Shown: positions 4,194 to 12,251 of the stretch, one piece after another
Position numbering within the stretch: position 1 is the first letter of the stretch
Layout: each line of letters starts with the position of its first letter
Source: Prevotella sp.
Lineage (GTDB): Bacteria; Bacteroidota; Bacteroidia; Bacteroidales; Bacteroidaceae
DNA: 14,036 nucleotides
NCBI GenBank assembly: GCA_017623335.1
Contig: JAGAPI010000043.1
Location: 1-14,036 of the forward strand
Direction: 5' to 3'
Translations under genes and position numbers: made by a program
Notes under the pieces: generated by a model
Seen by the model: only the letters and a program-made list of their open reading frames with translations
Database searches by the model: none
Told to the model about the DNA's origin: nothing

Positions 4194-7181
4194 ATGGTAT
4201 TAATGCGCATTGTACGATATATAGTATTACTGATTGCCGTCATGGCTTGGGGAGTGCTGGGAATGTCTGCCCAGAAAGCACAGGAAAAGGCATACAGCGA
4301 CAACAATCCTCTGATTTTTGAGGATGCATGGGATTATTGGCCCTTTGCATTCGCAAACGAGGAGGGTGACCCTAAGGGCTACAATGTCGACATAGTGAAG
4401 CTGATGCTGGAAAAACTTGACATACCGTATGTGATAAGGCTGAAGCACTACGGGCAGGTGAAGCAGGACATGGCGGACGGTCACGCCGACTTGACGTGCG
4501 CCTTGAAGGCAAACTACAACAATGATATAGGCTTTTACGGCAATGCGGTGCTCACGCAGCTCACCCATAGCGTGCTTTCTCCTAAGAAGCAGGCTGTGAC
4601 CATCCGCACTCTCAACGATCTTAGAAACCATACGGCATATGTTCACTCAAACGGGTTCCTGCATAATCTGATGCGGCAGAATGCTCTGGAAAAGAGTGCA
4701 TTGCCATACGGTGACATGAAGGAACTGTGTCTCAATGTGAACAAGACCGACAGCGGCAAGGTGATTTACAACACGCAGTCGCTGATGTGGCTTATCAATA
4801 AATACCATCTTGACAATGTGCGGCTTACACCGATGAACATACCATACGCCGAGTATCATTTTGTGTCGGGAGACACCGTGCTGCTCGCCCGTCTGGACAG
4901 TCTTTATGAGACAATGTCTGCCAACAATGAGTTTAAGGCCATTCAGGACAAGTGGTTCCGCCACAGCAGCCAGGAGGAGCCGGTGTTTGCCGACGTCTCG
5001 TTTAATATGACCCTTTTAGTCGCAGTGTTTGTATTGGGAGCAGTGTTGATAATATTCTACAGGGTGAGGCTGATGAACATCAACCAGATGCGCAACAAGG
5101 CTAAGCAGATGTTCTCGCTCTATATTGAATCGTCGAGAATCACGCTGTGGATATATGATGTGGAGCACGATATGTTCAGAATTCTGGACACAGCCGGAGA
5201 ACCCACAGGCACAGACTATACTCCTGCCATGTTTGCCATGTTCTATAATGCCGATGACTTTGTGCAGGTGCTGAAAAGGATAGACAATACGGTAAGGGGG
5301 CAGCAGAATGGCGAAAAGATAAAGGTGAGATACCACATGCCCAGCGATATGCACAATGAGCTTTACTACGATGTGGACATTGTGGTGCTGGCGGAAAAGG
5401 GCGGAGTACCCACGCAGTTGTTGGGAGTGCAGCACGATGTGACGGAAGAGACACTCAACAGGCGCCATACAGCAGACACTCATACAAGATTTAAGACATT
5501 GTTTAATGCCATGGTCATGGATGTGCTCCATTTCGACAAGGACGGAACGCTCATCAACATCAACGACCATGCCATGAATACTTTTGAGATAAATGATAAG
5601 GACTTGGTGCTGAACAAAAAATATAATATCAGTGACATGGCTGTGTGCAGACCCGATGTGGAGTATGTGTGTACCATCACTGATGGTGTTGAGGTAAACC
5701 GCACAAATACCGACAAGGCGCATCTCCTGCCAAACAGGAAAATATACTACGAGAGTATCTCGCTGCCTCTACACAACATTGAGGGCGAATATCGGGGGCA
5801 GTTTGAGATTGGACGGGAGCAGACAGGCATTGTAGAAAGCTTGCGCCACGTGCATGAGCAGATAGCCAAACTTTATACGCTGACCTCCACGCTAAATCAG
5901 CTGCAGGTAAGCGTGGACAAGGTGCTTTTGGAGTCGAATGCCTATCAGGCAAAGTATGACGTGGCAAGCCGCAGCCTCACATTTGAAAGAGGAGGCAGAG
6001 TTGTGGTCATGACTGAGATGGACTGTATCTTCACGCTGCATACGGCGTGGCGCGACAGGGCACTGCGAATACTCAAGCAGATGGACCGCGGAGCAAACAA
6101 AACATTTAAGGGGCAATTCTGCACATTGCTGCGTGACATCAACAACAATCCGGTGTATTACAGCCTTGATGCCATTCCGATGTTTGATGCCGAGGGTAAG
6201 GTGACATATTATTATTGCCTGCTGCGCGACCGCACCGAAAGGGTTGCCATAGACAAGCGCCTGGCTGCCGAGACTGCAAAAGCTCAGGAGACAGAGCGCC
6301 TGCAGAACTTCTTCATACGCAACATGAACTATGAGATACGCACGCCGCTGAACTCTATAAAGGGATTTGCAGAGATGCTTATAAACAATAACGCCCCCGA
6401 GGAGGAACAAGTGTTTGTAAACGAGGTGAAGGACAATACTCACAGTCTGCTCATACTTGTGGACGACATTCTGCTGCTGTCAAGGCTTGAAGCCAACATT
6501 CAGGAGTTTAACTATGAGAGCATCGATGTGGTTGGAATATTCAATGCGCAGTGTCAGATGGGATGGGAAACCCTCCTTCAGCCTGGTGTGCGTAGTATTG
6601 TGGAGTGCAATTATGAAATGCTCTACGGAGCTGTGGATGTAAGTAACATTGGACTGCTGTTTTCAAATCTATGTGCTCTTTCGGCAATATATACTTACAG
6701 AGGGTATGTAAAGGCATCGCTCGATTATTATCATGACAAGCTACTTGTTACCGTAACCGATACCGGCAGGGGCTTTGACAAACAGATGGCAAACACCATG
6801 TTTACAGCAGAGCATGACAATACGAAGGGAGACTATAAGACTGAACTGAAGCTAATGATATGCAAGCAATTGGTGGAAAAGTTCGGCGGGCAGTTTGATA
6901 TTGATTCGGAGCTTGGAAAAGGCACCACAGTATGGATTTCCATCCCGTTCAAAGCAGAACATGCTATAAGAAAAGAAGAGATGGAAGCGCCAGAGGACAG
7001 CGTACAGCAGGTAAGCGATGCGACCATACTTGCCGGCAGTGAGGCCGCATTATTGACTGGTGATATAGATCTTGACAGCCTGTCGGCGGAAGATGCTGCC
7101 AGACTACTGGCAGGAAGCGACATGCTGAAACTTGATAATGACGGCGGGGGCGGGTCGTTCCTCGACTCTCTCGGATTCTAA
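4194..7181 (+). CDS. SBP3-PAS sensor histidine kinase homologue with degenerate catalytic core (pseudokinase)
   Basis: The 995-residue product starts with a signal or anchor segment (about 5-26). A family 3 solute-binding domain follows (about 38-258: FEDAWDYWPFAFANEEG, GYNVDIVKLMLEKL, and the closing FKAIQDKWF), then a membrane segment (about 271-289), then PAS-like regions near 308-425, 430-545 and 585-690. The HisKA box reads NMNYEIRTPLN: Tyr713 (codon 6330-6332, TAT) replaces the phospho-acceptor His. In the ATPase domain the N-box is NLCALSAIYT, with Leu at the second Asn; the G1 box DTGRG is kept (856-860); the G2 glycines are missing (KTELKLMICKQL). A 75-residue acidic, Gly-rich tail follows (about 921-995). 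It should therefore not autophosphorylate and probably binds ATP poorly. A role as ligand sensor and partner of the intact kinase encoded 21 bp downstream is inferred. The start at 4194 sits 11 bp after GGAGG; Met4 (4203) is an alternative. It lies first in the operon. Confidence 0.9.
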   Translation: MVLMRIVRYIVLLIAVMAWGVLGMSAQKAQEKAYSDNNPLIFEDAWDYWPFAFANEEGDPKGYNVDIVKLMLEKLDIPYVIRLKHYGQVKQDMADGHADLTCALKANYNNDIGFYGNAVLTQLTHSVLSPKKQAVTIRTLNDLRNHTAYVHSNGFLHNLMRQNALEKSALPYGDMKELCLNVNKTDSGKVIYNTQSLMWLINKYHLDNVRLTPMNIPYAEYHFVSGDTVLLARLDSLYETMSANNEFKAIQDKWFRHSSQEEPVFADVSFNMTLLVAVFVLGAVLIIFYRVRLMNINQMRNKAKQMFSLYIESSRITLWIYDVEHDMFRILDTAGEPTGTDYTPAMFAMFYNADDFVQVLKRIDNTVRGQQNGEKIKVRYHMPSDMHNELYYDVDIVVLAEKGGVPTQLLGVQHDVTEETLNRRHTADTHTRFKTLFNAMVMDVLHFDKDGTLININDHAMNTFEINDKDLVLNKKYNISDMAVCRPDVEYVCTITDGVEVNRTNTDKAHLLPNRKIYYESISLPLHNIEGEYRGQFEIGREQTGIVESLRHVHEQIAKLYTLTSTLNQLQVSVDKVLLESNAYQAKYDVASRSLTFERGGRVVVMTEMDCIFTLHTAWRDRALRILKQMDRGANKTFKGQFCTLLRDINNNPVYYSLDAIPMFDAEGKVTYYYCLLRDRTERVAIDKRLAAETAKAQETERLQNFFIRNMNYEIRTPLNSIKGFAEMLINNNAPEEEQVFVNEVKDNTHSLLILVDDILLLSRLEANIQEFNYESIDVVGIFNAQCQMGWETLLQPGVRSIVECNYEMLYGAVDVSNIGLLFSNLCALSAIYTYRGYVKASLDYYHDKLLVTVTDTGRGFDKQMANTMFTAEHDNTKGDYKTELKLMICKQLVEKFGGQFDIDSELGKGTTVWISIPFKAEHAIRKEEMEAPEDSVQQVSDATILAGSEAALLTGDIDLDSLSAEDAARLLAGSDMLKLDNDGGGGSFLDSLGF

Positions 7182-7202
7182 CTATGTAAATTATGATATT
7201 CG

Positions 7203-10052
7203 ATGCAAGATACTAAATCCTACATATTAAGACAGATATGCAACAGGCTGATTGTTGTGGGCGTGGCAGCGGTGCTGATGTGCGTCGGTGCGTTGCGCCT
7301 GTATGCCGCCGATGCCAACAAACGGTCGCAACTGGCATCGAAATACACGCCTGAGCATCCGCTGGTGATTCTTGCCGACAATGACTTTGCACCCTATGAG
7401 TTCTGCGATGATAGTGGAGAGCCGTCGGGATATAATATCGAGGTGCTTTCAATGCTTCTTGATGATATGGGGATAAGCTATGAGTTTCGCATGGCTACAT
7501 GGGATGATGTGTTCGAGCAGTTCAGCAGCCGTAAGGGTGATATGCTGCTTTGTCCTAATATTATGGCATTGTCGCACACATACGTGGGAAAGAGTGTGGT
7601 GGTGAGATATAACGTGGCTGTGGCATATAAAAAAGGTACGCGGCCGCTGACGAAGGCTGATTTGAGCGGTATGGATTCCACAAAGGTAGGATTCAAAAAG
7701 ATGGATTATGCTCCGTCATATCTTGCTACCGACAGCATACGCAAACATTTCCGTCCAACGGTGTTCTGTACTCCGCGACAGGGGATAAAGTCGATTATCA
7801 GAAATAAGTTAGACTACTATATTTACAGCGAAAAAGTGCTCCAGCAGTTGGTGAGCAATATGGCTGAGAGTGACCTCGTGCATATTGCCGACTTTGACAT
7901 TCCCGCCGCAGAAGTGACATTTGTGGGGTATGACAGAGAACTGGTGAATGAGCTTGACACGAGGTTTCATGACATGATGCAGGATGGCAGCTTTGATATG
8001 GTGAACACCAAGTGGTTCTCGCCCTTGGAATATAAGAAGCAGTCGATGTGGCTGTATTGGCAGTATATCGCTGAACTTATTGCCGCCATAGGTGTGCTGA
8101 TATTTATTGTGTGGATAATGCGGCGGCAGGTGAAAAGAGCGCTCAGGCAGTGTGCTGCAAATGAAAACATACTGCAAAAGGCATTGCACACAAACGACAA
8201 CTATATTATCAGCAATGACTTGAAAACGGAAAAGATGGAAAATATCCACGGTGATTTCTTCGAGGATGACAACATCAAGTCCGACAAATTTTTCGAAATG
8301 TTTCATCCGGAGGATATTGACAAACTGCTGGCAAAGCGTCTGGCTATGGTCGGCGGGAATGCCACAATCTCAAATATCTATAGGATTAAACGAAATCCCG
8401 CTGACGAGGACTGGCGCTCATACATTATGAGCAGCATCATTGAGACCGACAAGAAGGGAAGGCAACGCAAGATAATCACCACCATTACTGATATCACCGA
8501 TGAAGCAAGGCGTGAGCAGTTTGAACAGTCAATGTCAGATATGTACGGGCAGATTTTCAATATTCCTCTCATTGGTATAGCCGTATATAGTTCCGACGGA
8601 TATTTGCAGCGTGCCAACAGGCGTATGATGGAGATATTCCGATTCACTGACCCTGCCGATGAATATTATTTTTCAACGTGTCTGTTCGATATGGATCCGA
8701 TGATTGGCAATATCTCTGCCGACAATTTATATGACTTTGCCGTGTGTCATAAGTTTAACATTCCACAGAGAGATGTCTACGACTATGTTGAGATTACGGT
8801 ATGTCCTGTGCGAAGAGCTGAGGGACAGGTGATTTCCATCTTTGTAATGGCACACATGCTCAACGATGAGCGTAAGCTATATCGGGAAAGTCTCGACAAG
8901 GAGCGTAAGGAGAAAGAGCGCAAGGAGGAACTGCAGCATTATGAGCGTGATTTGCGGGTGATGCTCAACACCACAAACACACGTGTATGGCAGACATTCC
9001 CCAAAGAGCGGCTGATAAAAATTTATGATGGATATTCGACCGTGTCGGTAACAATCGGGTTTGACATGCTGCTCAATCTGATGAACACTGATGAGGAGCG
9101 CAATAATTTGCTCAATGTCATTGAGCCGCCACAAAATATTGTGGCTGATTACAGCAATCTTACGGTAAAGGTGCCGTTAAATATTCTTACAGGCGAGAAA
9201 AAGGTTACATGGTATGCGCTCACTTACATACCTAATGTGGAAAATGGAGTGGTGTGCGGAAGTTTCGGCTTGGCAAGCAATACTACTTCGGACATGGAGC
9301 ATGAGGAGCATTTGAAGCGTGAGACTAAGCGAACCATGGAGATAGGGCTGCGCAAGAACGAGTTCCTCGCCAATATGACACACGAGATTCGCACGCCGCT
9401 CAATGCAATAATGGGATTCTGCGATGTGTTCAGTATTACTGAGAACCGTGAGGAGCGTGCCGAGTATGTACGCATCATCAATAAGAACTGCGAACTTCTT
9501 GACAAGCTTATCAGCAACCTGCTTGAAATCTCCGCTATCGATGCCGGAGCTGATGCCAATGTGCATGTTGTCACAGATGTTGACTTTGTCAGTTTCTTTA
9601 ATGAGGCATGCAAAAAGCTTAAGGTTATTGTGGCCGGAACTCCGTTGGAATTTATTACGGATAATCCATGCAAGAAGCTTGATGTAAAGATTGATACTAA
9701 GGTGGTGGAGCTGGTGCTTACCAATTTTGTAGACAACGCCGTGAAGTACACCACCGAAGGACATGTAAAAGTGGGCTACCGTTTGGAGGAGAACTACATA
9801 TATGTATATTGCGAGGACACAGGTCTTGGCATTCCAAAGGACAAGCAGGAGATTGTGTTTGAACGCTTCATGAAACTCAACGATTTTGTGCAGGGCACCG
9901 GCATTGGGCTTTCCATCTGTAAGGCGTTGGTTGAAAGGATGGGCGGCATCATTGGCGTGGATTCAGAGGGCGACGGCAAAGGGTCGACGTTCTGGTTCCG
10001 GATGCCGTGGGGGGGGGACTACAGCCCAATCTTGCGAGGACAATTAAGATAG
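7203..10052 (+). CDS. SBP3-PAS sensor histidine kinase with intact catalytic motifs
   Basis: The 949-residue product has the same order as the preceding gene product. An N-terminal membrane or signal segment (about 15-36, cleavage possible after YAA) precedes a family 3 solute-binding domain (about 50-275: ILADNDFAPYEFCDDSG, GYNIEVLSMLLDDMG, FDMVNTKWF). A membrane segment follows (about 284-306), then three PAS-like regions (about 328-440, 445-552 and 585-700) and a highly charged helix (about 555-585). The kinase core is complete: FLANMTHEIRTPLN with His727, N-box NFVDNAVKYT (841-850), G1 EDTGLGI (871-877), F-box FERF (886-889) and G2 GTGIGLSIC (898-906). It should bind a small periplasmic ligand and autophosphorylate in the cytoplasm. 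There is no receiver domain, so the phosphate must pass to a protein encoded elsewhere. The ligand is unknown; the family often binds amino acids or related polar molecules. No Shine-Dalgarno site precedes the ATG. A run of nine G lies 12 codons before the stop. Confidence 0.93.
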   Translation: MQDTKSYILRQICNRLIVVGVAAVLMCVGALRLYAADANKRSQLASKYTPEHPLVILADNDFAPYEFCDDSGEPSGYNIEVLSMLLDDMGISYEFRMATWDDVFEQFSSRKGDMLLCPNIMALSHTYVGKSVVVRYNVAVAYKKGTRPLTKADLSGMDSTKVGFKKMDYAPSYLATDSIRKHFRPTVFCTPRQGIKSIIRNKLDYYIYSEKVLQQLVSNMAESDLVHIADFDIPAAEVTFVGYDRELVNELDTRFHDMMQDGSFDMVNTKWFSPLEYKKQSMWLYWQYIAELIAAIGVLIFIVWIMRRQVKRALRQCAANENILQKALHTNDNYIISNDLKTEKMENIHGDFFEDDNIKSDKFFEMFHPEDIDKLLAKRLAMVGGNATISNIYRIKRNPADEDWRSYIMSSIIETDKKGRQRKIITTITDITDEARREQFEQSMSDMYGQIFNIPLIGIAVYSSDGYLQRANRRMMEIFRFTDPADEYYFSTCLFDMDPMIGNISADNLYDFAVCHKFNIPQRDVYDYVEITVCPVRRAEGQVISIFVMAHMLNDERKLYRESLDKERKEKERKEELQHYERDLRVMLNTTNTRVWQTFPKERLIKIYDGYSTVSVTIGFDMLLNLMNTDEERNNLLNVIEPPQNIVADYSNLTVKVPLNILTGEKKVTWYALTYIPNVENGVVCGSFGLASNTTSDMEHEEHLKRETKRTMEIGLRKNEFLANMTHEIRTPLNAIMGFCDVFSITENREERAEYVRIINKNCELLDKLISNLLEISAIDAGADANVHVVTDVDFVSFFNEACKKLKVIVAGTPLEFITDNPCKKLDVKIDTKVVELVLTNFVDNAVKYTTEGHVKVGYRLEENYIYVYCEDTGLGIPKDKQEIVFERFMKLNDFVQGTGIGLSICKALVERMGGIIGVDSEGDGKGSTFWFRMPWGGDYSPILRGQLR
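10009..10017 (+). repeat. G9 homopolymer near the 3' end of the second kinase gene
   Basis: Nine consecutive G follow CCGT in the codons for Trp-Gly-Gly after the end of the ATPase domain (FWFRMPW). A change of one base would alter only the tail: with eight G the frame ends after about nine further residues (TTAQSCEDN), with ten G it runs on into the araC-type gene and stops near 10110. The catalytic core is unaffected either way. Length variation by slippage, or a base-count error in the read, are both possible. Confidence 0.6.
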
Positions 10053-10079
10053 GCGAAGTATATAAATATATAATAAGGT

Positions 10080-10952
10080 ATGCAAAAAAGCAAATATCTT
10101 GTATGCAATGACAAAGATGAGCGCTGGGGACTTACCATCAGCACTGTGGGCTATGAGGAAATAGCCAACGGCGAGCCTTATCCTACAACGGGTCATGCCG
10201 ACGGCTATTACTTTGATGTTGCGAAGGGACGTGAGCTCAATGAATACCAAATGCTTTATACCGTTGAGGGAGAGGGCGAATTTGAAAGCGCATCAACGGG
10301 CGGCAAGGTGAAGATAAAGGAGGGTGAAGTGTTTTTACTTTTCCCTGGCGAATGGCATACCTATAGCCCTGACCCCAAGATTGGATGGAAGCAATACTGG
10401 ATTGGCTTCAAGGGCAAAAACATGGACGACCGGGTGGCTGCCGGGTTCCTACAGCCAAGCAAGCCTGTCTATCACATTGGCTACAGCACGCAGATAATAT
10501 CGCTCTACAAGGACGCCATGCAGGCTGCCACGGAGGAAAAAGCGTATATGCAGCAGTTGCTTGCAGGCATAGTGAATCATCTCATTGGACTGATGTATGC
10601 ACTTGAGCGCAACATTGTATTGGACAAAAATGCCGCCCATGTTAACATGGTGCTGCGTGCGCAGCAGCACATACGTGAGTCGCTTGAGAGTACACTGAGC
10701 ATTCAGGACATTGCAGACATGCTGGGTGTAAGCTACAGCACATTGCGCAAACAGTTTAAGGAATATACAGGGTTGTCGCCTGCCATCTATCAGCAGGACT
10801 TGAAGCTGCAGCGTGCCAAAGAACTGCTCACCACAACAAATCTTAGCATAAAGGAAATAGCCTACAGACTAAACTTTGACAGTCCCGACTATTTCTCGGC
10901 AAAATTCAAGATAAAGACAGGGCGGAAGCCGAGTGAAATGAGGAGAAAATGA
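10080..10952 (+). CDS. AraC-family transcriptional regulator with N-terminal cupin domain
   Basis: The 290-residue product has an AraC-type ligand-binding cupin (about 30-125), seen in YQMLYTVEGEGEFES and in FPGEWHTYSPDPKIGWKQYW, the pattern typical of this domain. A linker helix follows (about 138-180), then two helix-turn-helix motifs: SIQDIADMLGVSYSTLRKQF (about 207-226) and SIKEIAYRLNFDSPDYFSAKF (about 256-276), closing with TGRKPSEMR. The first domain lacks the features of a receiver, so it is not a phosphorylated response regulator by sequence. Cupin-bearing AraC proteins usually sense sugars or other small molecules. The gene starts 27 bp after the second kinase gene and is the last of that operon, which suggests it responds to a product of the same pathway; the link is inferred. 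No target operon is adjacent, because the next genes are convergent. The stop codon lies inside the left arm of the terminator hairpin. Confidence 0.92.
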   Translation: MQKSKYLVCNDKDERWGLTISTVGYEEIANGEPYPTTGHADGYYFDVAKGRELNEYQMLYTVEGEGEFESASTGGKVKIKEGEVFLLFPGEWHTYSPDPKIGWKQYWIGFKGKNMDDRVAAGFLQPSKPVYHIGYSTQIISLYKDAMQAATEEKAYMQQLLAGIVNHLIGLMYALERNIVLDKNAAHVNMVLRAQQHIRESLESTLSIQDIADMLGVSYSTLRKQFKEYTGLSPAIYQQDLKLQRAKELLTTTNLSIKEIAYRLNFDSPDYFSAKFKIKTGRKPSEMRRK

Positions 10953-10985
10953 AGAGTGAAGAATAAATCTTCACTCTTCATTTTC
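10945..10985. terminator. Bidirectional terminator hairpin between convergent genes
   Basis: GAAAATGAAGAGTGAAGA (10945-10962) and TCTTCACTCTTCATTTTC (10968-10985) are perfect inverses: an 18-bp stem with a 5-nt loop (ATAAA). Each strand ends in a TTTT at the foot of the stem. It overlaps the stop codon of the AraC gene and ends one base before the oadB stop codon (10988-10986), so it can end transcription from both sides. Sixteen bases (10949-10964) are identical to the left end of the repeat element at 2173-2425. Confidence 0.8.
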
Positions 10986-12224
10986 CTACCCAAGGAACGC
11001 AATAAGTATTCCCGCAGCCACAGCCGAACCGATTACTCCCGATATATTGGAAGCCATGCAGTAGTTGAGCACGTGGTTTTTAGGGTCATATTTTGTGCTT
11101 ATGTCGTTAGCCACGCGGCTTGCCATAGGCACAGCCGACAGACCTGTGGCTCCAATGAGCGGATTGATTTTCTGCTTGGAGAACAGGTTGAATATTTTCA
11201 CAAGCATTATACCGGCAAAGATGCTCAGTCCGAAGGCGAAGAATCCGCCTACCACAATGCCTATTGTCTGCCAGTTGAGGAACGACTGCACTGTCATTGT
11301 CGCACCCACGGAGAGTCCGAGGAAGATTGTTGCGGTATTCATGATGCTGTTTGATGCGGCATCGAATATGCGGCTGGTGTCGCTGCCAATCTCCTTGATG
11401 AGATTACCGAACATGAGCATACCGATGAGCGACACGGCTGTGGGCACAAGTATAGCCACGATGGTGGTCACGGCTATGGGGAATACAATCTTTGCCACAC
11501 GCATGTTTTTTATCACCACCTTCTTGCCCTTCTTCTCTTCCTGCTTCATGTTGATGAGCAGTTCTTTCTTCGAGCAGGTGAGCCTCACCACCAGCGGGAT
11601 GATCACCGGCACAAGAGCCATATAGCTGTAGGCTGCGATGGCTATGGGGCCAAGCAGGTGGGGTGCCAGCTTGATGGTGGTGAAGATGGCGGTGGGACCG
11701 TCGGCGCCGCCGATGATGCCGAGCGACGCAGCTTCCTTCATTGTGAATGCACCCGAGCCAACGGCAATGAGTATCACGGCGAAGATGCCAAACTGTGCCG
11801 CCGCTCCGAAGATCGACAGACGCAGGTTGCGCAGCATGGGACCGAAGTCGGTGAGCGCGCCCACACCCATGAAGATTATAGGCGGCAGGAATCCGCTCTT
11901 TATCAGCATGTAGTAGATAAAGTTCATGATTCCAAACTTGTGGGCAATCTCGTGAAGCGGCATCTCCCATATATTATAGGTGGTGCCGTCGGCGGCTGTC
12001 ACCATTCCGTCGCTGCCAGCCTGTATCACTCCCATCTCGCCGCCTGGAAAGTTGGCGAGCAACACTCCGAAGGCAATGGGAATGAGCAGCAGCGGCTCAT
12101 AGTGCTTGGCAATGCCGAGATAAAGCAGCACAAACGCCAGGATATACATTATGAGAAACGACGGGTCGGCAATGATGTTGCTCAGCGCCGTCATCTCGTA
12201 AACCTTATATAATATTTCTACCAT
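10986..12224 (-). CDS. oadB: Na+-translocating decarboxylase, beta (membrane) subunit
   Basis: The 412-residue product is a polytopic membrane protein that matches OadB/MmdB/GcdB. Key segments are GALTDFGPMLRNL (122-134), GIIGGADGPTAIF (169-181) with Asp175 in the position of the sodium-binding Asp of this family, SAVPMASRV in the last quarter, and NISGVIGSAVAAG (393-405) near the C-terminus, which forms the second half of the ion site. The subunit couples decarboxylation of carboxybiotin to export of two Na+. The start ATG at 12224 is supported by AAAGGAAA (12238-12231) seven bases upstream; Met11 is a weaker choice. It follows the oadA-like gene after 27 bp and is surely co-transcribed. An insertion rich in Lys and Glu (KQEEKKGKKVV, about 228-238) marks the cytoplasmic loop. 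The family alone does not tell which substrate is used; the partner subunit points to oxaloacetate. Confidence 0.94.
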   Translation of the reverse strand: MVEILYKVYEMTALSNIIADPSFLIMYILAFVLLYLGIAKHYEPLLLIPIAFGVLLANFPGGEMGVIQAGSDGMVTAADGTTYNIWEMPLHEIAHKFGIMNFIYYMLIKSGFLPPIIFMGVGALTDFGPMLRNLRLSIFGAAAQFGIFAVILIAVGSGAFTMKEAASLGIIGGADGPTAIFTTIKLAPHLLGPIAIAAYSYMALVPVIIPLVVRLTCSKKELLINMKQEEKKGKKVVIKNMRVAKIVFPIAVTTIVAILVPTAVSLIGMLMFGNLIKEIGSDTSRIFDAASNSIMNTATIFLGLSVGATMTVQSFLNWQTIGIVVGGFFAFGLSIFAGIMLVKIFNLFSKQKINPLIGATGLSAVPMASRVANDISTKYDPKNHVLNYCMASNISGVIGSAVAAGILIAFLG

Positions 12225-12251
12225 GGTTTGTTTCCTTTCTTTACGATGGTT

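Noticed and set aside
5016..5723. 235-codon open frame on the minus strand opposite the first kinase gene
   Set aside because: Shadow frame rich in His and Ile; the plus strand encodes clear PAS and membrane segments there.
6330..6332. Tyr713 as a sequencing error
   Set aside because: A single T-for-C error (CAT to TAT) could give Tyr, but the N-box and G2 box are also degenerate in the same protein, so loss of kinase function is the better reading.
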